Part shown: one piece after another, positions 26,470-34,673 of the stretch
How positions within the stretch are numbered: the first letter of the stretch is position 1
Layout of the letters: the number at the start of each line of letters is the position of its first letter
Origin: Dehalococcoidia bacterium
GTDB lineage: Bacteria; Chloroflexota; Dehalococcoidia; SM23-28-2; RBG-16-64-32
Reading direction: 5' to 3'
Assembly (NCBI GenBank): GCA_030649945.1
Contig: JAUSFE010000039.1
Location: 47,955-111,954 of the forward strand
Length of the DNA stretch: 64,000 nucleotides
Translations under genes and position numbers: made by a program
Notes under the pieces: model-generated
The model's input: only the letters and a program-made list of their open reading frames with translations
The model's database searches: none
Told to the model about the DNA's origin: nothing

Positions 26470-27141
26470 TCAGTCTCCGAGGGCGTAGCCCACGCCGCGG
26501 ACCGTGCGGATTAGCCTGCGGTTGTGACCGCGGTCCACCTTGCGCCGCAGGTAGGCCACGTAGACGTCCACCAGGTTGGAGTCCGTCTCGTAGTCGTAGC
26601 CCCAGAGGTGGTCCAGGATCTGGGTGCGGGTGACGACGCGGCCCTCGTTGCGCATGAGGAACTCCAGCAGGCTGAACTCCTTCGGGCTCAGCTCAATCAC
26701 CCTGCCCGTGCGCTCGGCGCGGCGGCGGCGCAGGTCCAGCGAGAGGTCGTCCACGCGCAGCTCGGACGGCTCGCGGGCCTGCACCTTGCGGCGGCCCAGG
26801 GCGCGCACGCGGGCCAGCAGCTCCTGGAAGGCGAAGGGCTTGGGCAGGTAGTCGTCCGCGCCGGCGTCCAGGCCGCGCACACGGTCCTCCACGCTGTCCA
26901 GCGCCGTCAGCAGCAAGATCGGCGTGTCCACCTTGCTGCGGCGCAGCGACTGGCAGACCTCCAGGCCGTCCATCGCCGGGAGCATGACGTCCAGAATGAT
27001 GACGTCATGGGAGGCCTCGAGCGCCATCGCCAGGCCATCCTCGCCGTCGTAGGCGGTATCGACGGTGTGGCCTTCCTCGGCCAGGACCCGGGCCACGAGC
27101 TGCGCCAGCCGGCGTTCGTCTTCCACTACGAGAATGTACAT
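26470..27141 (-). CDS. OmpR/PhoB-family response regulator
   Basis: 223 residues. Receiver domain with EDERR, phospho-acceptor Asp51 (ILDVMLPAMDG), Thr79-Ala (LLLTALD) and Lys101 (LPKPF). C-terminal winged helix: LSPKEFSLLEFLMRNEG, QILDHLWGYDYETDSNLVDVY and IRTVRGVGYAL. First gene of the operon with the kinase. Candidate binding sites with 11-bp-spaced TTAAAG repeats lie just upstream and in front of the divergent secreted protein. Confidence 0.95.
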   Translation of the reverse strand: MYILVVEDERRLAQLVARVLAEEGHTVDTAYDGEDGLAMALEASHDVIILDVMLPAMDGLEVCQSLRRSKVDTPILLLTALDSVEDRVRGLDAGADDYLPKPFAFQELLARVRALGRRKVQAREPSELRVDDLSLDLRRRRAERTGRVIELSPKEFSLLEFLMRNEGRVVTRTQILDHLWGYDYETDSNLVDVYVAYLRRKVDRGHNRRLIRTVRGVGYALGD

Positions 27142-27156
27142 GGCGAATCCGTGCTC

Positions 27157-27190
27157 ATCTTAAGACCGCCGGATTAAAGAAACGTTAAAG
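27157..27190. promoter_or_regulatory. Candidate response-regulator site upstream of the two-component operon
   Basis: TTAAAG at 27174-27179 is repeated at 27185-27190, an 11-bp period as expected for OmpR/PhoB-type head-to-tail dimers. A CTTAAG palindrome is at 27159-27164. The site is 16-49 bp before the regulator start. Autoregulation is inferred. Confidence 0.5.
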
Positions 27191-27214
27191 CGATGATATT
27201 CTTCTATTGGTGCC

Positions 27215-27470
27215 TTCGTGTCTTCGTGGCGAGAACTCCCCGGGATAAACACGAAGGCACTAAGACACAAAGGGTTCTCTATTGCTTTGGTGCCTTTGTG
27301 TCTTAGTGGTGAGAACTCCCAGGGATAACCACTAAGACACTAAGACACAAAGGTTTCTTTGTTGCTCTATTGCCCCGAAAATGGTCCCTACGCTGTCATG
27401 CTGAGCGCCGACCACACTCTTCGACCAAACGACTTCCTTCGCGAAGGCATCTGGGGCGGGGCAAACACCC
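27215..27470. repeat. Interspersed repeats between the two-component operon and the secreted-protein gene
   Basis: Two tracts of the ttcgtgtcttcgtgg/cactaagacacaaagg repeat (27215-27352), followed by a block like the family C interior (tcatgctgagc ... catctggggcggggca, 27398-27464). No gene. The 500-bp divergent interval is otherwise regulatory at both ends. Confidence 0.65.
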
Positions 27471-27555
27471 GCAACGGGACTAACCAGCACGGCGGAGGAA
27501 GCATTTTCATACCCCGTGGTGTCGGTGGAAACCGACATGGACGGATTGCTCTATT

Positions 27556-27593
27556 CTTAAGAAACTTTAATCCCGCTCTCACCGAGGCTTAAG
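27556..27593. promoter_or_regulatory. Candidate response-regulator site upstream of the secreted protein
   Basis: CTTAAGAAACTTTAA at 27556-27570 read on the minus strand gives TTAAAG then TTAAG, matching the site at 27174-27190. A further CTTAAG is at 27588-27593. Located 50-90 bp before the ATG of the His-rich secreted protein. Confidence 0.45.
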
Positions 27594-27643
27594 AACCGGC
27601 TCCTAGCATGGAGGCTGAACCAGGACAGAAAGGAGCAGGGAAG

Positions 27644-28366
27644 ATGAAGAAAGCACTTCTGGCAACGGCGGCGCTCCTCATGGTCGCCATCGGCGCTGTG
27701 GCTGTGGTGGGCGTGGGGGCGCAGGAAGGTACGCCTTCGCCGGCGGCAGCGGGGGAGAGGCCCCTCGATAGCTATATCGCCAAGCTGGCGGCGGAACTGG
27801 GAGTCAGCGAAGACCAGCTGCGGACCGCCATGTTGAACGCCAACCTCTCGCTGGTGGACGACGCGGCGGCCGCGGGGAACGTCACGGCTGAGCGGGCGGC
27901 CGAAATCAAGCAGCGCATCCAGGAGAACGATATCCTCCTGCCGCCGCCTCCGCATCACCGCGGGCCGGGCCACCACCGCGGCGGCCCGATGATCGTCGGC
28001 GAGGCGGCGGGCAAGGTCCTGAACCTGGAGCCCGGACAACTGGGCGATGAGCTGCGCTCCGGCAAGAGCCTGGCGGAGGTGGCGCAGGCCCACGGGATGA
28101 GCGTGGACGACTTCAAGCCCGCGCTTCTGGCCGAGGTCAAGACCGGCCTGGACGCGAAGGTGGCCGAGGACAAGATCACGCAGGAGCGGGCCGATGAGGC
28201 CTACCAGCGGCTGAGCGACAACATTGACGACATCATCAACTTCAAGCCCGGCACGGACGGGGGCCCATTCGGGCCCGGCGGCCCGCGCTTCGGCGGGGAA
28301 CACGGCCCCGGTCCCTTCGGCGAGGGCGGCCACGAGGGCATGCCTGACCCGTCGACAATCCAATAG
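27644..28366 (+). CDS. Secreted His/Pro/Gly-rich protein, likely target of the adjacent two-component system
   Basis: 240 residues. ATG at 27644 with AAAGGAG upstream. Signal peptide LLATAALLMVAIGAVAVVGV, cleavage likely after GVGAQ. Mature part has two helical segments of similar form (LAAELGVSEDQLRTAM..., VLNLEPGQLGDELRSGKSLAEVAQ) separated by PPPPHHRGPGHHRGGP, which could bind metal. The second segment resembles repeats in DUF2680-like secreted proteins. The Gly/His/Pro-rich tail has no fold. Divergent from the histidine kinase operon with shared TTAAAG motifs, so envelope- or metal-stress response is a reasonable inference. A strong terminator follows. Confidence 0.75.
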   Translation: MKKALLATAALLMVAIGAVAVVGVGAQEGTPSPAAAGERPLDSYIAKLAAELGVSEDQLRTAMLNANLSLVDDAAAAGNVTAERAAEIKQRIQENDILLPPPPHHRGPGHHRGGPMIVGEAAGKVLNLEPGQLGDELRSGKSLAEVAQAHGMSVDDFKPALLAEVKTGLDAKVAEDKITQERADEAYQRLSDNIDDIINFKPGTDGGPFGPGGPRFGGEHGPGPFGEGGHEGMPDPSTIQ

Positions 28367-28385
28367 CGAGATCGCCCCTCTAGGC

Positions 28386-28423
28386 GACGGGAGGCCGGTA
28401 TGTTGCCGGCCTCCCGTCCTTTT
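28386..28423 (+). terminator. Rho-independent terminator
   Basis: A 13-bp perfect stem (28386-28398 with 28406-28418) and a 7-nt loop followed by CTTTTG, 20 bp after the secreted-protein stop. It should separate that gene from the aldolase gene. Confidence 0.9.
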
Positions 28424-28453
28424 GTCGCCGCCAGGAGATATAATGCTGCCGCC

Positions 28454-29242
28454 ATGCGTGAGAACCGGATGAAGCGCCTGTGGCGGCGGGGAGAGCCGGC
28501 CCTGGGTGGCTGGCTGACCGTGCCGTCCAGCTTCTCCGCGCAGATCTTCGCGCACGCCGGCTTCGACTGGGCCTGCATCGACATGCAGCACGGCGTGATC
28601 GACTACCGCGACGCGGTGCCCATGCTGCAGGCGATCTCCGCCACGGAGACGGCGCCGCTGGTGCGCGTGCCCTGGAACGAGCACGGCATCATCATGAAGG
28701 CGCTGGACGCCGGCGCCTACGGGATCATCGTCCCCATGGTGAACACGCCGGCGCAGGCGGAGGCGGCCGCCGCGGCCTGTCGCTACGCGCCGCGGGGCGT
28801 CCGCAGCTATGGCCCGACGCTGGCGCGCTTCTACGGCCGCGAGTACTTCTCCCGCGCGGACGAAGAGATCGCCTGCATAGTGATGATCGAGACGCGGGAG
28901 GCCATCGAGAACGTGGACCAGATCCTGGCCGTGCCCGGCATCGACGCGGCGTACGTCGGCCCCGCCGATCTCAGCATCTCGCTGGGGCTGGCGCCGGCCT
29001 CGGACCACGAGGAGCCCGCCTTCGTCCAGGCGCTGGAGCGCTTGCTGGAGGCCTGCCGGCGTCACCAGGTGGTGCCGGGCTACCACGGGGGCAACGTGGC
29101 CACGGCCCGCAAGCGCATAGGGGAGGGGTTCCTGATGGTAGAGGTCTGCAGCGACGCCGAGGCCCTGGGCCGGGCGGCCGCCGCGGACCTGAAGGCGTTG
29201 CGGGCCGGACCACCGGGGGAAGAGCGAAGTGCGCTGGCCTGA
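28454..29242 (+). CDS. HpcH/HpaI family class II aldolase
   Basis: 262 residues. Metal-dependent pyruvate aldolase of the 2-keto-3-deoxy sugar acid or 4-hydroxy-2-oxoheptanedioate type. Seen: GFDWACIDMQHGVIDY, RVPWNEHGIIMKALDAGAYG, the metal ligands in VMIETREAIENVD (Glu) and YVGPADLSISLG (Asp). ATG at 28454 sits 9 nt after TATAAT, so the leader is very short. Likely cleaves an aromatic- or sugar-derived keto acid to pyruvate and an aldehyde. Confidence 0.9.
   Translation: MRENRMKRLWRRGEPALGGWLTVPSSFSAQIFAHAGFDWACIDMQHGVIDYRDAVPMLQAISATETAPLVRVPWNEHGIIMKALDAGAYGIIVPMVNTPAQAEAAAAACRYAPRGVRSYGPTLARFYGREYFSRADEEIACIVMIETREAIENVDQILAVPGIDAAYVGPADLSISLGLAPASDHEEPAFVQALERLLEACRRHQVVPGYHGGNVATARKRIGEGFLMVEVCSDAEALGRAAAADLKALRAGPPGEERSALA
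29151..29177. repeat. 27-bp direct repeat, left copy (partner at 30231-30257)
   Basis: The 27 bp inside the aldolase gene (residues ...SDAEALGRA...) recur exactly 1080 bp downstream, just past the lipoprotein gene, where they read as a short aldolase-like remnant (GDAEALGRADVS then stop). Confidence 0.8.
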
Positions 29243-29273
29243 GTGCGTGAGCGACAGCCATGGGGTCGGCGCT

Positions 29274-30185
29274 ATGCGCCAACGGATAGTCCGGTTAGTC
29301 AGGCGTTCAGGCTGGAGCGTCCTGATGCCGGCCGCCGTGGCAGCACTGGCAGTGGCCTGCGCCAGGACAGAGGAGCAGGAGAGTCCGACACCCACCCCTA
29401 CGCCGGCCAGCGTGGCGTCCCCTACCCCGTTCGCTCTTCCACCGGAGTGTTCTCCTGCCGCACAACGGGTGGACGGGACGAGCCTCGCCTACAGGATCCT
29501 GTACAACGAGCACGGCGCCCTGCTCTTGGACAGCGATCAGTTCGCAGACCTGTCCGGGGAAATAGACGGGGTCTTGGGCCAGATACGCGCCGCCTTCCCG
29601 GAACTGCCCCAGGTTCTTGCGCGGCCTCCCTACGTTCCCAGCCATATTGGGCTCGGCCTTGACAATACCTTTGCCGACACGCTCGATCCCGCGATCTGGG
29701 ATGCCCATTCCTGGCCGCCGATTTCGTTTGGCCGTGAAGATATGGACTTGCTAAATGAGCGTCTGGGGCTCAGGGGACTTATCTTTCCCCACCGATATGA
29801 GGAAGGTGCTTCGGTATACCTTTGTCTCGACTCACTGGTCAACATCCCCGCCGCGATTCATGCATATAAGGACATCCTCGTCGTGCGATATGCCGGACCG
29901 GACTCCTTGGTCGGTGACAGCACGGACATTGCGATCCGCCAGGAGGTTGATGCGTGGTACGTGGTATTCCGGGATGCCTGGGGCGACTGCCCCGCGGGAT
30001 GTATCGAGCAGCGTCTCCATTACTTCATTGCGGACGGAGTGCCGCGCCAAGTGCCGGAGGCGGACGCGTTGCGGGATCCCATCCTCCGCGAGTTGGCCGA
30101 GACGTGGGGTGCCCAGCGTCTGCCCTCGGCGCTTCCGTCACCTGTCCCTTCTCCTTCGCCGGCTCCTCGCACCGGCGGACGCTAA
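29274..30185 (+). CDS. Lipoprotein of unknown function
   Basis: 303 residues from the ATG at 29274 (the earlier frame start would overlap the aldolase). Signal peptide LMPAAVAALAVAC with a lipobox at Cys. A Pro/Thr linker follows, then a domain rich in aromatic residues with DILVVRYAGPD and VDAWYVVFRDAWGDCPAGC, and a Pro/Ser/Ala tail. Base use is less GC-biased than the neighbours, suggesting a transferred or weakly expressed gene. The C-terminus ends 75 bp before NDH-2, which runs the other way. Confidence 0.7.
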   Translation: MRQRIVRLVRRSGWSVLMPAAVAALAVACARTEEQESPTPTPTPASVASPTPFALPPECSPAAQRVDGTSLAYRILYNEHGALLLDSDQFADLSGEIDGVLGQIRAAFPELPQVLARPPYVPSHIGLGLDNTFADTLDPAIWDAHSWPPISFGREDMDLLNERLGLRGLIFPHRYEEGASVYLCLDSLVNIPAAIHAYKDILVVRYAGPDSLVGDSTDIAIRQEVDAWYVVFRDAWGDCPAGCIEQRLHYFIADGVPRQVPEADALRDPILRELAETWGAQRLPSALPSPVPSPSPAPRTGGR

Positions 30186-30230
30186 TCGCGGGCTCGTCGC
30201 AATGAGGTCGCGATGAAGCTGAAACGGAAG

Positions 30231-30257
30231 GCGACGCCGAGGCCCTGGGCCGGGCGG
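30231..30257. repeat. 27-bp direct repeat, right copy
   Basis: Identical to 29151-29177. The two copies bracket the lipoprotein gene. Confidence 0.8.
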
Positions 30258-30260
30258 ACG

Positions 30261-31520
30261 TCAGCCGCGCCGGCGCCGGATCAGGCGCACCCCGCGATCG
30301 TACGTAACGTAGTTCCAGGCCCAGTTGATGAGCACGAGCGCGCGGTTGCGGAAGCCGATGAGCCAGATGATGTGGACCGTGAGCCACATTACCCAGGCGA
30401 TGAAGCCGCTGAAGCGCAGCCCGTAGACGCTGGCCACGGCCGCCTGACGCCCGATGGTCACCATCGTCCCGCGATCGCGGTATTTGAAGCGCTGAGGCCG
30501 CCGCCCCGCCGCGTGGCGGAGGATGTTCTCCGCCGCGAGCTGCCCCTGCTGGATGGCGACGGGCGCGAGCATGGGATGCGGAGGGCGGTCCGGGCCGCCC
30601 ACGTGCGCCATATCGCCGATGCCGTAGACCTCCGGATGGCCCGGCGCCTGCAGGGTGTCGCGGACGATCAGGCGGGCGGCGGCTCCCCTTGCGGCGGCCA
30701 GCGCCTCCGACACCGGCGAGGCGCGCAGTCCGGCCACCCAGATCACGGCGCCCGCCGCTATGCGCTCGCCGCTGCTCAGCGTCACCCCCTTGCCGTCGGC
30801 GGCGGCCACGGCACAGTTCAGGCGCACGTCCACTCCCATCCTCCGCAGCGTCTCCAGGGCCTTCGCCGCCGTGCGCGCGTGCATGCCGGGGAGCAGGCGG
30901 CCGCCGGCTTCCAGGAGGACGATGCGGGCCAGGCCGATGTCCAGCTCCGGGTAGTCGCGCGGGAGGACGTGGCGGCGCAGCTCGGCCAGCGCGCCCGCCG
31001 TCTCCACGCCGGTGGGCCCGCCGCCGGCCACTACGATCGTCATGAGGACGGCGCGCGCCTGCCGGTCCGCCGCCAGCGCGGCGCCCTCGAAGGCCGCCAG
31101 CACCTGGTCGCGGGCGCGCTCGGCGTCATCCAGGTCCCGCAGGGGAGCGGTCCAGCGGGCGACGGACTCCAGCCCGAAGTAGTTCGTCACGCTGCCTGCG
31201 GCCAGCACGAGGTAGTCGTAAGGGAAGTCGCCACCGTCGGTGTTGACCTGACGGCGGTCGAGGTCCACGCCGCTGACCTTCGCCAGGCGGAAGCGGATGT
31301 TGGGCGCGCGCACGATGCGGCGGATGGGCTGGGCGATGGACTCCGGCTCCAGGCCCGCCGTGGCGACCTGGTAGAGGAGCGGGATGAACGTGTGGTAGTT
31401 GTGCTGGTCCAGGAGCGTGACGTCCACCGCCGCGCCCGCCAGTCCGCGCGCGCAGCGCAGCCCGCCGAACCCCGCGCCGACGATAACCACCCGGGGGCGA
31501 GACTTTGTGATGCTTGTCAC
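30261..31520 (-). CDS. ndh: Type II NADH dehydrogenase (NDH-2)
   Basis: 419 residues from the GTG at 31520. Non-proton-pumping NADH:quinone oxidoreductase bound to the inner face of the membrane. FAD site VVIVGAGFGGLRCARGL; NADH site IVVAGGGPTGVETAGALAEL; VYGIGDMAHVGG and IQQGQLAAENI; the C-terminus has a hydrophobic anchor (AWVMWLTVHIIWLIGF). A TATACT box ends 6 nt before the GTG (leaderless). A perfect palindrome overlaps the start codon (see 31502-31525), so redox-controlled repression is likely. Confidence 0.93.
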   Translation of the reverse strand: MTSITKSRPRVVIVGAGFGGLRCARGLAGAAVDVTLLDQHNYHTFIPLLYQVATAGLEPESIAQPIRRIVRAPNIRFRLAKVSGVDLDRRQVNTDGGDFPYDYLVLAAGSVTNYFGLESVARWTAPLRDLDDAERARDQVLAAFEGAALAADRQARAVLMTIVVAGGGPTGVETAGALAELRRHVLPRDYPELDIGLARIVLLEAGGRLLPGMHARTAAKALETLRRMGVDVRLNCAVAAADGKGVTLSSGERIAAGAVIWVAGLRASPVSEALAAARGAAARLIVRDTLQAPGHPEVYGIGDMAHVGGPDRPPHPMLAPVAIQQGQLAAENILRHAAGRRPQRFKYRDRGTMVTIGRQAAVASVYGLRFSGFIAWVMWLTVHIIWLIGFRNRALVLINWAWNYVTYDRGVRLIRRRRG

Positions 31521-31525
31521 AAAGT
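31502..31525. promoter_or_regulatory. Rex/CRP-like operator overlapping the NDH-2 start codon
   Basis: Perfect 9-bp arms ACTTTGTGA and TCACAAAGT flank TGCTTG. The inner TTGTGA-N6-TCACAA fits the Rex consensus and also the CRP/FNR-type TGTGA-N6-TCACA. It spans codons 1 to 6 of NDH-2 just downstream of the TATACT box, the geometry of a repressor. NADH-sensing Rex control of ndh is known elsewhere. Confidence 0.7.
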
Positions 31526-31561
31526 TAGTATAACACTCTCCGAGGGTGCCGGAGAGGCAAT

Positions 31562-33133
31562 CTACGCCGTGCGGCCAGCGTCCGTCGAAGCATCGGACGC
31601 GGCTCCAAAGGTGAGGCTGGCTGCAGGGGCTCGATTTTGGGCGTCCGGGAGGCTGCGCGCTGCCCAGAAGGCCCGGATGTGCTCCCTCCAAGCGTCGCGA
31701 TTGTTCTCTCGGAGCAAGAACGCGTCGACGTCCAGCCGGCTCTCACCTTCGGTCCAAGGCACTGCGGCCGTCGTAAGAGCAATCCGGGCGAGAATTGCAC
31801 GACGCAGCACGTCGCGCCATCTGTCGAGAGCGAGCAGGTATTGCTCCGCAGGCGAACTCGTTTCCGCGGTGCCAGTCACGCTCTTGATCGCCTTATCAGC
31901 CTTCTTCGCGGCGAGACTTCCACCGTGGACGAACGTTGACCGCAAGTCGTAGAGTGTCTTCACATCGCGGTAGATCGCTTCCGGCGGGTCAGCGTCCGTC
32001 GCCAGAATGTCGGCTGCCCTTGTCCTCAAGCGCAGGCCAATGTCGGTCCGGTCGGTGCCTGCCAGGGCCGCCTCCATCCCGATCGCTAGATCAATTACCT
32101 GATCCACGATGCCGGGCGTCTGGCCATCGAGTGATCGATTGAGTCGGCCCATCGCTATGCGGACTGGCATCCAATCCCCTTGCTCGCCCCACGAGCCGAT
32201 GAGCGATACAAGGTGCAGTAACCCTGGCACATCTGTCTTCGCGAGCGTCACAGGCCTGTACACGAAGCGGAACCACGAAGAAGGGAGCGGCGTGATGGAC
32301 GGACGTATCCGCTGAACTCGATCCGGATCGCCCTCGATGTCAATGACGGCGCGAGCTGTCGACCCGGTCGCGAGTCGTATAGCTGCGATGAGATGATCCA
32401 CTAGGCGACGCGCCTCGTTCACCCGCGTTTCGTAGTCCGCCATTAACTCGACGGTTGCGGCAAGTAGTGATACTGGGCCGGGGTACACGACGACCCGTGA
32501 CCGCTCTACCTCATATCCAGCGGACGGTAGCTCCCGCTCGATGAATTGTTCCGGCTCGTTCTCGACCCGGATCACACGGACGCCAGCAACCTCAATTGTT
32601 TCCCCGAGGGGGTCGTGATACCCCTTCGAGACCGGCGAGTGTTCCACATCGACGTCTGCCACCAGCCTGAGAACCGTCGATCGCGGTATGGCCTGCACCT
32701 TTTCGATGAGTTCGTCAATAGTCGTCTGCACCGAAGGGCTTGCGACCTCGTAGGGCTCGCCAGCAAGCGTTGCCGCCGCAACCGCGGCCTCCAACAGCGC
32801 AGATGCATAGTTCCATGGGTAGTCAATGGAGTGGGCGCTCTGCGTCTCGAACCGCCCTGGCAGCGCTGCCTCGAGTGCCTCGGCAAGCGCCCCTCCACTT
32901 CCCTCCACCGCGTGTCCGAAGTAGTCTCGCGCCATCCAGATCCAGGGGCGGTATCGCGAGCGAGGAAGGACCCGCTCCTCAGTCAGCCTTGCGAATGACG
33001 TGTTCAGCGCATCTCGCGCGGCGTCCCGAATTTTCGCCTCAGCGTCGGCATTCAGTACGAATCGCGACGTGGGAGGAAGCTCTTGCCCGCCAGCACTCGT
33101 TGGTTGTCCCCGCGGATTCTTAGCAGCGGTCAT
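31562..33133 (-). CDS. HEPN-domain protein, probable accessory (defence-type) gene
   Basis: 523 residues, no strong family match. The C-terminal third contains VKTLYDLRSTFVHGG: Arg398-x4-His403, the RX4-6H motif of HEPN ribonucleases, in a helical region like the Apea-type HEPN. The rest (1-350) is mixed alpha/beta of unknown type with a SPVSKGYHDPLG loop. Many HEPN proteins are RNases in antiviral or toxin systems; here this is inferred only from the motif and gene context. Base composition is lower in GC than the neighbours, suggesting transfer. It ends 42 bp from the NDH-2 start, pointing the same way. Confidence 0.6.
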   Translation of the reverse strand: MTAAKNPRGQPTSAGGQELPPTSRFVLNADAEAKIRDAARDALNTSFARLTEERVLPRSRYRPWIWMARDYFGHAVEGSGGALAEALEAALPGRFETQSAHSIDYPWNYASALLEAAVAAATLAGEPYEVASPSVQTTIDELIEKVQAIPRSTVLRLVADVDVEHSPVSKGYHDPLGETIEVAGVRVIRVENEPEQFIERELPSAGYEVERSRVVVYPGPVSLLAATVELMADYETRVNEARRLVDHLIAAIRLATGSTARAVIDIEGDPDRVQRIRPSITPLPSSWFRFVYRPVTLAKTDVPGLLHLVSLIGSWGEQGDWMPVRIAMGRLNRSLDGQTPGIVDQVIDLAIGMEAALAGTDRTDIGLRLRTRAADILATDADPPEAIYRDVKTLYDLRSTFVHGGSLAAKKADKAIKSVTGTAETSSPAEQYLLALDRWRDVLRRAILARIALTTAAVPWTEGESRLDVDAFLLRENNRDAWREHIRAFWAARSLPDAQNRAPAASLTFGAASDASTDAGRTA

Positions 33134-33244
33134 GTTGAGTTGGCTCCCGGCATCTACTATGCCCGCTCTACTTTAAGTTCCACCGCCTCCCCCGGCTCCG
33201 TCGTCGCCAGCCCATGCTCCACCGGGCTAGCCTCGGCGCGCAGG

Positions 33245-33296
33245 GCGATGTGGCCGCCCCTTCCCCCTTCCCCCTTCCCCCTTCCTTCCCCCGCCC
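33245..33296. repeat. Low-complexity CCCTTCC tract
   Basis: Repeated cccttccccc units between the HEPN gene start and the acyl-CoA dehydrogenase stop. The tract ends at the acyl-CoA dehydrogenase stop. Non-coding. Confidence 0.7.
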
Positions 33297-34520
33297 CTAC
33301 AGCAGCTCCCCCGTGGCCGCCCGCGTCGTCCCGCTCTCCTTGTACGCGCCGATCACGTTCCGCGCGATCGTCTGCATGTGCACCTCGTCCGCGCCGTCCG
33401 CCAGGCGGGCGAAGCGCGCGCTGCGCATCATCCCCTCCAGCGGCGTGTCCTTGGAGATGCCCAGCGCGCCGTGCACCTGGATGGCGCGGTCTATCACCCG
33501 CCACAGCGTGTTGGCCACGTGCACCTTCGCCATGGATACCTCCTGGCGGAAGGGCAGCCCCTTCTCGATCTTGTAAGCGGCGTGCAGAACCATCAGCTTG
33601 CCGGTGTAGATCTCTAGCGCGGAATCGGCCATCATCCACTGGATCGCCTGCTTCTCCGCCAGGTAGGAGCCGTGGGCGTAGCGCTTCAGCGCGCGGTCCA
33701 CCAGCATCTCCAGCGCCACCTCCGCCTGGCCTATCCAGCGCATGCAGTGGGCCAGCCGCGCGGGGCCCAGGCGGTACTGCCCCAGGCGGTGGCCGTCGCC
33801 CCGGCCGCCCAGCAGGGCGTCGTTGGGCACACGCACGTTCGTCAGGCGCAGCTCCGGGTGGTTGCCCATCCCCGCCATCGTCTCCACGTCCCGCACGATC
33901 TCGAACCCTTCCGCCGGCATGTCGATCAGGAAGGCGCTGTTGCGGGCCTGCGGCGGGTCCGCCTGCGGGTCCGTGCAGGCGATGAGGATGGCGAACTTGG
34001 CCCCGTGGGCGCCGGAAGCGAACCACTTGTGGCCGTTGATCACCCAGTCGTCGCCGTCCTTCACCGCCATCGTCTGTATCAGCGTGGGGTCAGAGCCCGC
34101 CACCTCCGGCTCGGTCATCGAAAAGGCGGAGCGGGCCACGCCCTCCGCCAGGGGGCGCAGGTACTTCTCCTTCTGTTCCGGCGTGCCCCAGTGCAGGAGG
34201 GTGTGCATGTTGCCCTCGTCCGGCGCCTGCGCGTTGATCGCGAACGGGCCGATGCCGGTACGGCCGGCCTCGGCAGAGACGAACGCCATCGCCACAGGCC
34301 CCAGGCCCATGCCGCTCCACTCCGCCGGCAGGTGGGGGTTCCACAGCCCCTGCGCGCGCGCCTTCTGGCGCAGCTCGACGATGGCGCGGACGTAGGTGTT
34401 GCGGTCGGCATCGTCCTGTCGTAACTTCAGCTCGACGGGCCGCACCTCTTCGTCCATGAACTTGCGGACGCGCTGGCGGACCTCCTCGACCTCGGGCGCA
34501 AGATTAAAATCGATGGGCAT
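33297..34520 (-). CDS. Acyl-CoA dehydrogenase (ACAD10/11-like)
   Basis: 407 residues. FAD enzyme catalysing alpha,beta-dehydrogenation of an acyl-CoA. Seen: GLWNPHLPAEWSGMGLG, AFSMTEPEVAGSDPTLIQT, WVINGHKWFASGA, and VHGALGISKDTPLEGMMRSAR with FARLADGADEVHMQTIAR. The pattern fits the ACAD11-like subgroup. AAGAAGGTG precedes the ATG. The APH-like kinase gene 660 bp away, which in ACAD10/11 is fused to the dehydrogenase, is divergently arranged here, so the two likely act on the same hydroxyacyl-CoA substrate. Confidence 0.93.
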   Translation of the reverse strand: MPIDFNLAPEVEEVRQRVRKFMDEEVRPVELKLRQDDADRNTYVRAIVELRQKARAQGLWNPHLPAEWSGMGLGPVAMAFVSAEAGRTGIGPFAINAQAPDEGNMHTLLHWGTPEQKEKYLRPLAEGVARSAFSMTEPEVAGSDPTLIQTMAVKDGDDWVINGHKWFASGAHGAKFAILIACTDPQADPPQARNSAFLIDMPAEGFEIVRDVETMAGMGNHPELRLTNVRVPNDALLGGRGDGHRLGQYRLGPARLAHCMRWIGQAEVALEMLVDRALKRYAHGSYLAEKQAIQWMMADSALEIYTGKLMVLHAAYKIEKGLPFRQEVSMAKVHVANTLWRVIDRAIQVHGALGISKDTPLEGMMRSARFARLADGADEVHMQTIARNVIGAYKESGTTRAATGELL

Positions 34521-34673
34521 TGGGGCACCTTCTTTCGTTGCTTGCTGGTGCGCCCAAGTTTATGTGGTTTGCGCGTACAATGCACGGCAACAGGGAAGTT
34601 TCAGGGTTGAGGTTCAGGGTTCCGTGCCGGGGTCCCGCGCGTCACATAGAACAATGAGGACAACGGTCGTCAC

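Noticed and set aside
27557..29395. 612-residue minus-strand frame antisense to the secreted protein and aldolase
   Set aside because: Antisense shadow; the plus-strand frames have signal peptide, catalytic motifs and a terminator between them.
30213..31952. 579-residue plus-strand frame antisense to NDH-2
   Set aside because: Shadow of the NDH-2 gene; no start signal or domain.
34540..34640. Second GIY-YIG fragment upstream of 34674
   Set aside because: A QVYVVCAYNARQQG reading resembles the start of the GIY-YIG-like gene, but the match is too short to separate from chance.
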